NCBI RefSeq assembly: GCF_954871325.1
Contig: NC_088779.1
Span: forward strand, 22,694,846 to 22,758,845
Direction of reading: 5' to 3'
Source of the DNA: Gordionus sp. m RMFG-2023
Taxonomy: Eukaryota > Nematomorpha > Gordioida > Chordodea > Parachordodidae
DNA length: 64,000 nucleotides
Every line of letters starts with the position of its first letter. Position 1 is the stretch's first letter. Of the stretch, positions 56,401 through 63,519 are shown in pieces. Both the position numbers and the translations under genes were made by a program. Below the pieces are notes generated by a model. It was given only the letters and a program-made list of their open reading frames with translations. It searched no databases and was not told the origin of the DNA.

Positions 56401-57987
56401 ATTTTTAAATTTTAAAATTCTGATTTAACCAAAAATGTATTTGAGCATGTGTAAAGTCTACCCTATTAATTTTAGAAATTTTCGCCATAAAAATTTAGTA
56501 TATTTATTAAATTATATGAAAATCAATATAAATTATGACAAGTTCAAAGGTTCACGGTAAAATTGTCTGAAATTCATAAGAGGAGTGCCCTATATATGCA
56601 TACTTTCCCTGTCAAATTGGATTTTTAAAATTTATAAATCTACCTCAGTAATTGATTTAATTGAAATCCTATTAGATACCAATATCCCAATACAACAAGT
56701 ATAAATAAAATACATTTAAAATTATTTTTAAAAAATAATAAGTGGTATCCTAAGGATACCCACCCCCTCCTTTCCACTTTATCAGGAGGCATAAATTTTT
56801 TTAAATAAGATTAGAAGGGAAACATTTTATTGATCTTGCATTCATCTTATTAAATATGTTTAATCAACAAAATTAATAATTTTGCTGCTTTGAAAACATA
56901 AAAGCTTATTTTTTTAAAAATTTTAACATTGGTCAATTAAAAAAAAATAAATGTAATATTTGATCAACTTCTGTTTGAAGTTTAAAATTATAACCTGTAT
57001 AGTAAATTGGAATGATTAAAAATATATTTAATTTTAATATTTGGGGGGTTTCAATCATGATGAGTTTAGCATTAAGCTTAAATATAATATTTTATAAGTG
57101 GTTTCCAGTTCATTCATACTATTCTACCTGAAAGAGTTAATACTATTTTAAGAAAGATTATTTTTAAAGAGCTAATTTTAATAGCTTTCAAAAAGTAGCA
57201 ATGATAATTTGCTCCTTTTAAAGCAGCATTGCTTCCAATCACTTCTTAAAAAATATAGCACTCCATTATAAAATATACTCACAAATTAATAAAAAAAAAT
57301 ATAAAACTTATTTCTTGAGGGTGTTAACTAAATGCAAAAAACTAAAATTTTAATCTTAGTTTGTCCTGATTTTTTATAAAACTTATACATATAAGGAGCT
57401 CACATTAATCCACAAAAATATCTATATTCACTTTTTAAGCATGAATGTAAATGCCATTTCATCCCGTGTTGATCCCAGCTCATATTGAGGAAAATAATGT
57501 CTATATTCTTCAACTTCTGAATTATACATGTTTTTGCCTAAGAGTTCCAGCAAATAAGAATAAACATGTTTGGGCTGCCTTTGACACTGCAAATATTATA
57601 ATAAAAATGTATCTAGTTAATATATTTTGGCATTTATATTTATATGATTATTTTTCTTATTTTCAATTAATTTAATCAGATTTTTTAAAAAAATACATTA
57701 AAACATAATTTAAATTTATAGATTCTACATAGGTTATAGCAGGATCCCCTATTAAAATTTCTTCATTTTTAATTCCAACTATATTGTTAATTTTTCTTCT
57801 TGTATCTCTAAAATACATAATTACAAATTGTAAATGAATTTTTATTTACGGTGTCAGAATAACTTCCATTGGCATGCCAGGCTATATAAAAACTGATTAT
57901 CTTTTTTTACAAATTAAATAATTACTTTTACTATCCCCATTTTTACCCATTCACAACCAAAATCAATGGAAACCACAGCTACACATT
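32414..57987 (-). CDS. HYOU1: Hypoxia up-regulated protein 1 (GRP170), ER Hsp70-like chaperone
   Basis: Twenty-three exons on the minus strand with matching phases give about 989 residues. Known role: an ER-lumen Hsp110/GRP170-type chaperone and nucleotide-exchange factor for BiP. Seen, in order: nucleotide-binding domain ([91 protein letters not shown]); substrate domain ([28 protein letters not shown]); Asn/Glu-rich loop (about residues 580-680); C-terminal helical domain ([40 protein letters not shown]); Lys-rich tail; SDEL at the end. The length fits the family (human about 999). The first exon with the signal peptide was not found above 57,987. Introns range from 42 bp to about 4.8 kb and hold many transposons. 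Confidence 0.95.
32749..32910 (-). CDS. HYOU1: HYOU1 exon 22, Lys/Glu-rich tail
   Basis: Encodes [32 protein letters not shown] and [17 protein letters not shown], a basic-then-acidic low-complexity tail like that before the ER signal in GRP170 proteins. Confidence 0.8.
32998..33045 (-). CDS. HYOU1: HYOU1 exon 21
   Basis: 48-nt exon encoding [16 protein letters not shown]. Acceptor TTAATAG, donor GTATAT. Phase 1 on both sides. Confidence 0.75.
33175..33440. mobile_element. 266-bp hAT-type MITE in a HYOU1 intron
   Basis: Perfect 8-bp duplication ATTGATAT (33167-33174 and 33441-33448). Ends TAGAGATCCCAATATT and, reverse-complemented, TAGTGATCTCCATCGGGCC. Body homologous to 22353-22707 in reverse orientation. 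No coding capacity. Confidence 0.88.
33613..33829 (-). CDS. HYOU1: HYOU1 exon 20
   Basis: Encodes [20 protein letters not shown], then [20 protein letters not shown], the last helices of the C-terminal domain (human W...N...L...ALDREVQYLLNKAK). Confidence 0.92.
33830..34449 (-). other. HYOU1 intron, nothing recognised
   Basis: A+T-rich intron sequence before the piggyBac remnants. No features seen. Confidence 0.4.
34450..35480 (-). mobile_element. Decayed piggyBac transposase remnant, minus strand
   Basis: Minus-strand pieces in order: [15 protein letters not shown] and FVFFDRYF (core near 35,020-35,130); [39 protein letters not shown] (near 34,860-34,930); [11 protein letters not shown] (near 34,760); then [17 protein letters not shown] (near 34,510). 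These are the DNYFTS-like, VKWYDNKPV and MGGVD hallmarks of piggyBac transposases. Numerous stops and frame changes. Terminal TTAA-flanked ends were not identified. Confidence 0.7.
35950..36980 (+). mobile_element. Second piggyBac remnant, plus strand, facing the first
   Basis: Plus-strand pieces in order: [20 protein letters not shown] and [13 protein letters not shown] (35,998-36,130), then [20 protein letters not shown] and EQKIGSLK (36,876-36,957). They align with the same blocks of the 34450-35480 remnant, so these are two related copies in opposite orientation. About 560 bp of unrelated sequence separates the two blocks here. Clearly inactive. Confidence 0.65.
36981..38258 (-). other. 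HYOU1 intron with a MITE right end near 38,000-38,108
   Basis: A+T-rich intron. The block ending CCGTTCATGTGGACACTG at 38108, with CCTCCCCTT and CTACCTCC just inside, resembles the right end of the 10987-11561 MITE. No matching left end was found. Confidence 0.45.
38259..38483 (-). CDS. HYOU1: HYOU1 exon 19
   Basis: Encodes [20 protein letters not shown], the YEKIFKAL helix and [20 protein letters not shown]. Corresponds to human ...IPEMDQIFTEVEMTTLEKVI. Donor GTAAAT, acceptor CATCCAG. Confidence 0.93.
38815..39028 (-). CDS. HYOU1: HYOU1 exon 18
   Basis: Encodes [20 protein letters not shown] and [20 protein letters not shown], a strongly conserved Hsp110/GRP170 helical block. Donor GTTTTT is unusual. 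Confidence 0.94.
39590..39831 (-). CDS. HYOU1: HYOU1 exon 17
   Basis: Encodes a Ser/Thr/Asn-rich acidic loop with several potential N-glycosylation sites (NSS, NET, NNS, NST, NQT), then [18 protein letters not shown], where the C-terminal domain resumes. Confidence 0.85.
39832..40751 (-). other. HYOU1 intron, nothing firmly recognised
   Basis: A+T-rich. GGCCCGGCCCGG near 40,332 and TGGCCGGCCTGGG near 40,420 recall the words of the 22353 and 33175 MITE family, but no ends or duplication are visible. Confidence 0.35.
40752..40894 (-). CDS. HYOU1: HYOU1 exon 16
   Basis: Encodes [20 protein letters not shown] and an acidic Asn-rich stretch to KGDDLD. Matches the LGNTISSLFGGG start of the variable loop in human HYOU1. 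Confidence 0.85.
40895..41902 (-). other. HYOU1 intron, nothing firmly recognised
   Basis: A+T-rich. A tRNA B-box-like GGTTTGAACCC occurs at 41137-41147 but has no A box at tRNA spacing. Confidence 0.4.
41911..43324 (+). mobile_element. hAT transposon with GGACCC/GAACCC subterminal repeats
   Basis: Ends CAGGGATGAGAACCCGGACC and, reverse-complemented, CAGGGATGTGAACCCTTCGA. Flanks ATTAAAAT (41903-41910) and ATTTAATT (43325-43332) match at 6 of 8 bases. GGACCCTGAACCCTCCTGG and GAACCCGGACCCGAACCCGG words fill about 100 bp inside both ends. The plus-strand interior carries the C-terminal half of a hAT transposase; the N-terminal half is absent. The element sits antisense in a HYOU1 intron. Confidence 0.85.
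42248..43131 (+). pseudogene. hAT transposase C-terminal half (in 41911-43324 element)
   Basis: 42248-42847 is open and carries [20 protein letters not shown] (the TRW block of hAT cores) and [18 protein letters not shown]. After a stop, out-of-frame pieces continue [12 protein letters not shown] and MMAIPGTQ. Then [20 protein letters not shown] follows at 43,021-43,080, ending KIFKI and a stop at about 43,131. The last part is the ERxFS dimerisation block. An intron may separate the final two pieces, but I see no proper donor. Confidence 0.75.
43563..43617 (-). CDS. HYOU1: HYOU1 exon 15
   Basis: 55-nt exon encoding [18 protein letters not shown]. Corresponds to VESVFETLVEDSAEEESTL in human. 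Acceptor AAATAG, donor GTTTAA. Confidence 0.82.
43618..44139 (-). other. HYOU1 intron 14, nothing recognised
   Basis: A+T-rich intron sequence with no repeat or RNA feature seen. Confidence 0.4.
44140..44287 (-). CDS. HYOU1: HYOU1 exon 14
   Basis: Encodes [20 protein letters not shown] and [19 protein letters not shown], the end of the substrate-binding beta domain (human LTTVKLKGVGDSF...KGIKAHFNLDES). Acceptor CTATTAAG lacks a pyrimidine tract. Confidence 0.92.
44631..44757. mobile_element. 127-bp foldback MITE
   Basis: Arms GGCCTCATTTATAGTAATCG (left) and, reverse-complemented, GGGCATTGTTCATAGTAATC (right), about 24 bp each, around an A+T-rich loop. No clear target duplication. Lies in a HYOU1 intron. 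Confidence 0.65.
45068..45306 (-). CDS. HYOU1: HYOU1 exon 13
   Basis: Encodes [13 protein letters not shown], then [20 protein letters not shown] and [13 protein letters not shown], matching YPQRKVITFNRYSHDFNFHI and YGDLGFLG of human HYOU1. Confidence 0.95.
45400..45485 (-). CDS. HYOU1: HYOU1 exon 12
   Basis: Encodes [20 protein letters not shown] then DVTLYPIK, the end of the nucleotide-binding domain and linker. Acceptor ATGCTAG, donor GTTTAT. Confidence 0.95.
45757..45868. mobile_element. 112-bp foldback element next to a G run
   Basis: Arms CATTCACAGTTAGTGCGAAT (left) and, reverse-complemented, CATTCACGGTTAGCACGAAT (right) extend about 34 bp each (through GAATTCRYGGTG), almost meeting at an A+T-rich loop. 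A G-rich run (45,868-45,886) follows directly. No target duplication seen. Confidence 0.7.
45887..46754 (-). other. HYOU1 intron 11, nothing recognised
   Basis: A+T-rich intron sequence, no elements identified. Confidence 0.4.
46755..46798 (-). CDS. HYOU1: HYOU1 exon 11
   Basis: 44-nt exon encoding [15 protein letters not shown], the conserved GKNINADEAAAMGA adenosine-pocket block of Hsp110/GRP170. Confidence 0.93.
47051..47133 (-). CDS. HYOU1: HYOU1 exon 10
   Basis: Encodes [20 protein letters not shown] and MLKPYSN, the GGATRVPRVQ phosphate-2-type loop. Here it reads FGAGTR where most family members have VGGATR. Confidence 0.95.
47394..47528 (-). CDS. HYOU1: HYOU1 exon 9
   Basis: Encodes [20 protein letters not shown] and [18 protein letters not shown]. 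Acceptor TCTTGCAG. Confidence 0.95.
47529..48692 (-). other. HYOU1 intron 8, nothing recognised
   Basis: A+T-rich intron sequence. Short open frames here have no family features. Confidence 0.4.
48693..48888 (-). CDS. HYOU1: HYOU1 exon 8
   Basis: Encodes [20 protein letters not shown] and [20 protein letters not shown], matching GFDRTLGGLEMELRLRE...LLREANRLKTVLSAN. Donor GTTAAT. Confidence 0.94.
49187..49247 (-). CDS. HYOU1: HYOU1 exon 7
   Basis: 61-nt exon encoding [19 protein letters not shown]. It fills the gap between the DMGACGT and FDRKLGG blocks and keeps phase on both sides. Acceptor TATATAG, donor GTATCG. Confidence 0.82.
49248..50962 (-). other. HYOU1 intron 6 (part), nothing recognised
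   Basis: A+T-rich intron sequence. Open frames at 49400-49615 and 50263-50457 lack recognisable features. Confidence 0.4.
50963..51110. mobile_element. Possible decayed end of a TAGTGTTGT hAT element
   Basis: TAGTGTTGTTAAACTACTCA at 50963 matches the ends of the 58-64 kb elements. The following AAAGGCTAGCCAAAAAATAT resembles the body of 58815-59004. No opposite end was identified. Confidence 0.4.
51171..52087 (+). mobile_element. 917-bp element with long inverted termini, possibly piggyBac-derived
   Basis: Left end AGGAGCGCGTAATCATG after TTAA (51167-51170). Right end, reverse-complemented, CGGAGCACGTAATCATG before TTAT (52088-52091). The inverted homology extends inward for about 120-150 bp (TTTTTAAGTGAAAAATTA occurs on both sides). 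Near 51,566-51,660 the plus strand encodes RCIECPRKR, then CNDCKKC after one stop, resembling the cysteine-rich tail of piggyBac transposases. This and the TTAA flank suggest a piggyBac derivative. Confidence 0.55.
52184..53642 (-). mobile_element. Internally deleted hAT with GTAGCGCGC subterminal repeats
   Basis: Perfect 8-bp duplication TAAATCAC (52176-52183 and 53643-53650). Ends CAGAGTTGTTAAA and, reverse-complemented, CAGAGTTGTTAAAGTAGC. About 130 bp inside each end are built from GTAGCGCGCTA and TAGCTAC words, partly palindromic. The minus-strand interior keeps three transposase blocks: a BED finger (about 53,100-53,200), the region before the catalytic core (52681-52878), and a C-terminal [15 protein letters not shown] block (about 52,560-52,640). 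The catalytic core between the last two is missing. It sits in a HYOU1 intron on the same strand as the gene. Confidence 0.9.
52681..53210 (-). pseudogene. hAT transposase N-terminal part (in 52184-53642 element)
   Basis: The BED finger reads [12 protein letters not shown] and YNLKKHLK and is followed by a donor-like GTAAAT. The next block reads [31 protein letters not shown] and [16 protein letters not shown], as in BED-type hATs just before the catalytic domain. One stop interrupts the stretch between them. Confidence 0.78.
53882..53986 (-). CDS. HYOU1: HYOU1 exon 6
   Basis: Encodes [13 protein letters not shown] and [16 protein letters not shown], the second phosphate-binding block (human IMFYDMGSGSTVCTIV). 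Acceptor TTTTTTAG. Confidence 0.95.
53987..54582 (-). other. HYOU1 intron 5, nothing recognised
   Basis: A+T-rich intron sequence without recognised elements. Confidence 0.4.
54583..54788 (-). CDS. HYOU1: HYOU1 exon 5
   Basis: Encodes [20 protein letters not shown], then [20 protein letters not shown] and VMNDNTA. The [14 protein letters not shown] and NDNTA blocks are diagnostic for HYOU1. Confidence 0.97.
54789..57431 (-). other. HYOU1 intron 4, nothing recognised
   Basis: 2.6 kb of A+T-rich intron. Open frames at 55063-55306 and 55892-56095 show no family features. No terminal repeats or RNA genes seen. Confidence 0.45.
57432..57586 (-). CDS. HYOU1: HYOU1 exon 4
   Basis: Encodes [40 protein letters not shown], the RYFQHLLGK block of the nucleotide-binding domain. 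Acceptor TTTGCAG, donor GTGAAT. Confidence 0.92.
57729..57807 (-). CDS. HYOU1: HYOU1 exon 3
   Basis: Encodes [20 protein letters not shown] then DPAITY, matching ESRRKTPVIVTLKENERFFG and DSAAS. Flanked upstream by a 42-bp intron. Confidence 0.92.
57850..57881 (-). CDS. HYOU1: HYOU1 exon 2
   Basis: 32-nt exon encoding [10 protein letters not shown] (human PGVPMEIVLN). Lies between introns of 42 and 44 bp. Confidence 0.9.
57926..57987 (-). CDS. HYOU1: HYOU1 first detected exon
   Basis: Encodes [20 protein letters not shown], the first phosphate-binding loop (human LAVMSVDLGSESMKVAIVK). A stop lies just upstream in this frame, so it is an internal exon; the signal peptide must be encoded further upstream. 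The acceptor at AAATAAG is weak. Confidence 0.88.
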
Positions 57988-58341
57988 CTTATTTGCATAT
58001 TAGATAATATATTCATTGGTTTTAAGTTACTTATTTGCGGAACAAGGAATAATAAAGAAAATACTTCCAGTAACATTAAACAATTTCAGAAAATTTTTTA
58101 TATTTTAAGATTTTATCAATGGTTTTGGTCAATCTGGTTTAAAACGTGTCGCCAAAAAATTGGGTAAAAAAATATTTTCATCAATTTATCTTCCACTAGT
58201 GTTTAAATTTTGGCATATGGAGAAATAAAATTATCAATGAGAAATAAGTAAATAATAATATCATATTTAAAAATGTAATAAAGATTTAAAATATCTAAAT
58301 GATAAATTTTTATATTAGAAATAATTATTACTTCCATAATG
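57988..58341 (-). other. Upstream of HYOU1 exon, no first exon found
   Basis: Expected position of the signal-peptide exon or promoter. I could not identify an ATG followed by a hydrophobic stretch joined to a usable donor. Confidence 0.35.
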
Positions 58342-58349
58342 GTTTTATC

Positions 58350-58736
58350 TAGTGTTGTTAAATAGTCGAGTTTTTACGACTCTGAACTCAAATCTGAGTC
58401 GCAAAACTTATTTATGAGTCGGCTTCAGAGTCGGCTTGATGAGTCGGCTTCAGAGTCGGCTAGTGTTGTTAAATAGTCGAGTTTTTACGACTTTGAACTC
58501 AAGTTGGAGTCGCAAAACTCATTTCAAATTAAGCGGCGAGCCGCATGAGTCGGCTCGATGAGTCGGCTTCAGAGTCCCTCTATATATTATACTCATTAAA
58601 GTTGTATACTTAAAGTCGACTCATCGAGCCGACTCATGCGGCTCATTGAGCCACTCAAATTGAAATGAGTTTTGCGACTCAAAACTTGACTAGATTTTAG
58701 GCTAAGTCGACTCGACTTAGCCGTTTAACAATACTA
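58350..58736. mobile_element. 387-bp hAT MITE with GAGTCGGCT repeats
   Basis: Perfect 8-bp duplication GTTTTATC (58342-58349 and 58737-58744). Ends TAGTGTTGTTAAATAGTCGA and, reverse-complemented, TAGTATTGTTAAACGGCTAA. Most of the body is GAGTCGGCT/AGCCGACTC words in both orientations. A second internal start TAGTGTTGTTAAATAGTCGA at about 58461 shows a partial tandem duplication. No coding capacity. Confidence 0.92.
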
Positions 58737-58814
58737 GTTTTATCTTTTTCGATTCTCTTTTCTCTTTGTCTTACAACTAACTTCTGGCGCGAACTCCTAT
58801 AATATGGTTCCCAA

Positions 58815-59004
58815 TAGTGTTGTTAAAAATCCCAATTTGAGTATATTTTTCAAAACGGCCTGGCTAAGATTTTAGCAAAAATAATATTATGAAAGCATCG
58901 AGATTCAGCATTTCTGCCAACTTAGGCTTACATATTGTTATTTGGTTATAATATTAATTGGGCCGTTTTTATAATTACTCAAATCGGGCTTTTTAACAAC
59001 ATTA
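58815..59004. mobile_element. 190-bp hAT MITE, TAGTGTTGT type
   Basis: Ends TAGTGTTGTTAAAAATCCCA and, reverse-complemented, TAATGTTGTTAAAAAGCCCG. Flanks GTTCCCAA (58807-58814) and GTTTTCAA (59005-59012) match at 6 of 8. Same family as 60008-60218. Confidence 0.82.
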
Positions 59005-59353
59005 GTTTTCAATATATTCATATTTTTATTTCCGATGATGTAAGAAATATATCTCTAGCTTTAAATTGGTAGGAATTAACGAGCTCTCGCCATATCTACA
59101 GAAGCGGGCGAGTAGGGGTAGAGCATTTGTCTCTTTACATATAATACTAAGTGTGAAATTACTAAGGGCTAGTAATATAATAAGTAGATTTAGGTGAATT
59201 AATTTTGAATGCCCTGCAAATACTATTTCTGACGAAGTTGATGGTGGATAAAAATCAATCCTGTTAAAAATATATTTAATTTTATTGCGACTTCTCTGCT
59301 TCTTTGCTGCCTCATTTATAATCTTTCTCCCTATAAATAATTTTGATATGTCA

Positions 59354-60007
59354 TAGCAGCATATAAGAGAATATACACTGGAAGCAAACCCCCCTCAAAA
59401 ACTTATGCCTATTTTCCTAGAACATAGCCACCTTCGGCAAATATCCTAAAATTATTAATCACGAGATTTTAATTGTAATGGTAATCCCTTCATCTGTTTT
59501 AAAAATAATAACTTATATTATCAATACTCCATTATAAAAATATCAAAAAATTGTGAAAGTAAATGAGATATTTTTTAGAAAATTAGTTAAAATAATAATC
59601 TTCACCTCATTTACGATGATTGCATTGTTATAGTATATTGTTTGGCATAGTTTGCCTTTTTGAATTACATTTAAAAATTTGGCTAAAACAATGATATAGT
59701 TATATATCATTGGGCTAAAACAATGATATTTGAGGATAAATTTAATTTGAAAAATTATGGCTATGATTATGTGTCATTTATATGGTCGATGTTTAGTGAT
59801 ATATTGTGTATTAAAATATGCCTATTATTAAAGTATTAAGACAATTTTAACAGCAATATATTTGGTTTTATTTCTTCAAAAATTAATTGATAACATCCCA
59901 ATAAATTTACCATACCCTCCTTTGATGCCTACCATTAACCTCCCCGCTTTAAAATATTTATGCGTAAAATGTTCCTATCCTTTCTCTCCGTTCATAGACA
60001 TTAACTG
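59354..60007. mobile_element. Diverged relative of the 10987-11561 MITE
   Basis: Matching blocks in order: CACTGG(A)AGCAAAACCCC-like start, TTAACAGCAATAxATTT, ATTGATAACATCCC and CCGTTCATAGACAT-like end. It is broken at its right end by the 60008 element. Exact borders are uncertain. Confidence 0.5.
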
Positions 60008-60218
60008 TAGTGTTGTTAAAAAGCCCTATTTGGGTCGATTTTTAATAATGGCCCGATAAGACTATGGCTAAAATAATGTTATATAAACATCGAGATTTGG
60101 CAAATAGATTTTAATCAATTCTGCCAGCTATAAAATCTATAAGCTAACACATTGTTATTTTGGCTATAATCCTAATCGGTTTATTTTAAATTGGCCCGAG
60201 GGCTTTTTAACCACACTA
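60008..60218. mobile_element. 211-bp hAT MITE, TAGTGTTGT type
   Basis: Ends TAGTGTTGTTAAAAAGCCCT and, reverse-complemented, TAGTGTGGTTAAAAAGCCCT. Flanks ATTAACTG and ATTAACAG match at 7 of 8. Body shares CATCGAGATT and TTGTTATTT(T)GG(C/T)TATAAT with 58815-59004. Confidence 0.87.
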
Positions 60219-60395
60219 ATTAACAGTTGGGGCTGAGAGAATCGGCCGTCTAATTTGATATCAAACATGAGTTATTTAAGAATATCTTAAGTTTCAGAAT
60301 TTTATTAGGTTTAGTGGCAAAAAATATTGCCAATTTCTGAGTAAGGTAGCATCTACTTTAATACTTGAGAAGCAATTCATTTTTATTAGTCAAAC

Positions 60396-62105
60396 TAGTG
60401 TTGTTAATTGGTTGGTTGTGTAAAACCCAGACCTGTGGTTTGGGTCTAAAAATAGACTCTAGCTCTGAGCACGAATTCCGAGAACAGACCCGGGATTCAG
60501 ACCTATGGTTTAGACCGGGGGATCAGACCCTTTGTTTATTCCAGGAAATCAGATTCATGATAAATAAAACTAAGAAAAGGTAAATCTCATTTACTTATCT
60601 TAAATCTATTCTAATTATAAATTAAAGCTTTGTTTATTATTTTAAACTACATTAATCTCATTTTCTAATCATTTAAATATAATTAGGGTGCTTTTAAATG
60701 GAGTGGAGTCAATTTCACCTATCCATTTTTACTCTTTCAGATAATATTAAAATTCACATATACAATTATTAATTTTTATTAGCATATAACATTCATCAAA
60801 ACTTTGTGGGATTAAAGGATATCTATTACAAGCAACTTTACAAAATATCTTAGTTATTATCGACAATTATCTCTTGAATGAACACATTATTTTTTAAAGT
60901 TTGTCATAATTATCCACAACAATCAGCATGTGTTTTTTTTTTATATTTTTGAAATTGTTTATTATATTTTTTTACGTCAATTATTAATTATTTATATATT
61001 TTTGAATTTAAGTTTATTAATTATTATTTTCAGTGTTGTGATGAATTAATGAAACATGTTGAGGATTAAATTAGAAATAAAACCATACAGATAAAAATAT
61101 TTTGTTTACAAAAATAATGAAAATAATACATTTACATTTAAAAACTTGAAAGAAAATAAGAAAAACATTAATTTTTAAAAAAATTTAATTTAAATTAAAA
61201 CTTCCTATAATTATTTTTTAATTTCACAATAATTTTAATTTTAAATTTCTTCAAACCAAATATATTTTAGCCGGCTAAAAAATGGACTAGACCAAGTTTT
61301 TTAGCCGAAAACTATCACTCTGGCTTTTCGAGGTAATTCTTAAAAAGAATGAAGTTCAAATTTGGAAGAAAATAATATAAATTAAAGTGCTTTAATGTTA
61401 ACAGATTTTCTTAGGCAAGCGCCTAAAGATTGGGCGAGTTAGCCTGTATTTAGCCATTACCCAATAATGGCAATTATACAAACTATATAAAAAGCGTGAA
61501 TTGAAGATTTTATATATTTTGACTTTAGAATAGGCAGGACAAAAAGACACTTGATTATGCCCCCCCCCCCCCATAAATAAAAACTATTCAAAAAACATTC
61601 TAAATATCTCATTCAAGCTCAATCTTGCCGAATTTAATAACTAATGTTATCAAATTTACTCATCTAATTTACATTTCTAAAATTAAAAAAAAATCTACGT
61701 GTTTAAAAAATAGCGATGAAATTAAACAAATCAGGCTATAAAGTTTGTATCTAATTCTGAACTAGAATGGTATAGCTAGAAGTAATCGCTCTGCTAACAA
61801 ACATAAAAACTCATTTTAATCCTATTTTTTTGGTTTCTATAAGTCCTAGCGTTTAAAATATTTTTTAACCCGCTGAGTTGCTTGCAGGGCTTTACTAACT
61901 AACTCCAGAAAATTCCATTGCATTTTGTTATTTCTATACTGGAAAATAATTTTTATTTGAATTATTTGTAATAACATTATTCATCTTGAATCCCGAGTCT
62001 AAACCCCGGGTTGATCCCCGGTCTGTGCTCCGGGTTCGTGTTCAGAGCAGGCCTGAGCCCCAAATTGGGTCGCAAATTTTACGAACAAGCAAATTAACAA
62101 CACTA
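60396..62105. mobile_element. 1.7-kb non-autonomous hAT with CCCGGG/GGTTTAGACC repeats
   Basis: Perfect 8-bp duplication AGTCAAAC (60388-60395 and 62106-62113). Ends TAGTGTTGTTAATTGGTTGG and, reverse-complemented, TAGTGTTGTTAATTTGCTTG. About 150 bp inside each end carry CAGACCYRTGGTTTAGACC, CCCGGG and GATCAGACCC-like words in opposing orientation. The 1.3-kb A+T-rich interior has no recognisable coding sequence. Confidence 0.9.
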
Positions 62106-62113
62106 AGTCAAAC

Positions 62114-62531
62114 CATACAAAAAATTTAGATTTATAAATAAGCAGATTCGTTTTTGAGTAAAGTTTATATTAATATTTTGCGCATCGAATCTATCATATT
62201 TTTTATTCGATTTTGCCAATATTTTAATCAAATCATCAACTACAAATGAGCATTATTCTGTTGAATTGCCCTTAAAATATTATTCACATCCAAAAACCCT
62301 TTATAATTTCAAACATATTTTTCCTTTGGGAATAATAGAATTAGAAAATTCACATCCAGTACGAAATTCATTTTTGATATTCTAAAAATTAGAAATGCAA
62401 GTTTTGATTTTTTTTTCTAACTTTTGTAAAATTAGTTTTTGTCTTATCCTTTCATCAATTCCTCCACATCAAAATTTCTTGAGCCAAATATTTTTTATAA
62501 TACAATTGCAATTATTATATTTTAAATTAAT
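62114..62531. other. Spacer, nothing recognised
   Basis: A+T-rich spacer between two hAT elements; no features seen. Confidence 0.35.
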
Positions 62532-63199
62532 TAGGGCTGTAAAGTATCGCCAAAAAAGTAACGTCGTTATCTTCTTCTATAGGTATAAGGTAATGTGTTT
62601 CTATTTTTTTGAGTAACTGCAATGCAAACCGTTACTCGTTACTTCAAATTTTTTCTTAAAAAATATTAAAAAAGAAAAACATATTTTATTGTATTATAAA
62701 ATTACTTTTATTTATTTTTTAATATAAATAATTTAAGCCAAGTTTCATAATTCATATCAACCACCATTCCTTCATTTTTATTTTAAATACTCGTTGTTAA
62801 ATTTTCAGTCGAATGTTTTAATTAATATTCAATCAAAATTCAAAATGTTAATAATAATATTATTATTCTATTTTATAATTTATTTTAAGAATATCATGTC
62901 CATAGTACTTACTTCTTCAGATTTAACCCTTACCTGGCCCCATTTTGAAATATATTTTACACCAATAAAGAAAATTAAGGGTACAAAGTCTACACTTTGT
63001 AAATGTAAATTATTTCCCAACGCAAATATTTCAACATCAATGTCCAGCAGATCAAACTTAAAAAAGCATATGAAGGTTAAAAAAAATGAATTAATATATA
63101 ATTATATAAAATAACCATTAAAATAAGTATTCTTTCATAATATTTTGAAAAACTTGATCATGAAATTAAAATATAAGCAATAGCAATTAATACTATGTA
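62532..63199 (+). mobile_element. hAT fragment with BED finger, left end only
   Basis: Left end TAGGGCTGTAAAGTATCGCC with GTTACTCGTTACTTC words, as in hATs ending in TAGGGCTGTAAAGTA. A plus-strand BED-finger exon lies at about 62,935-63,075 (WPHFEIYFTPIKK, CKCKLFPNANIS, SNLKKHMK). It is cut off by the next element, and the right end was not found. Confidence 0.65.
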
Positions 63200-63430
63200 T
63201 AAGGCTGGGAACCAACATTAAAAACACAAGATTAACAAAATATTGGCATCGCTACAAAATATTATATTGAGGTTAAACAATATCTTCAATTTCTTGTTTT
63301 AGTATTGCTATTGGTTTAACTTCAAATTGTTAATAAATTTAAAGAATAAAATAATAATTATAAACTCTGTTTAAATAGATATGTATTTTAAAATAAATAT
63401 ATATATGGAATAAAACTATGAAGCAAAATT
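63200..63430. mobile_element. Truncated left end of the 2775-5455 hAT family
   Basis: TAAGGCTGGGAACCAACATT, then AACAAAATATTGGCATCG and TAGTATTGCTATTGGTTTAA correspond to the first 230 bp of the 2775 element with about 20 percent difference. No right end. Confidence 0.7.
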
Positions 63431-63519
63431 GTTTTAGAAAATTGAACCTATATATTTTTCCTGATTCCATTTTAAACGATAATTTTGAATTCTGACAAGA
63501 TAAGAAATTGTAAAATAAT

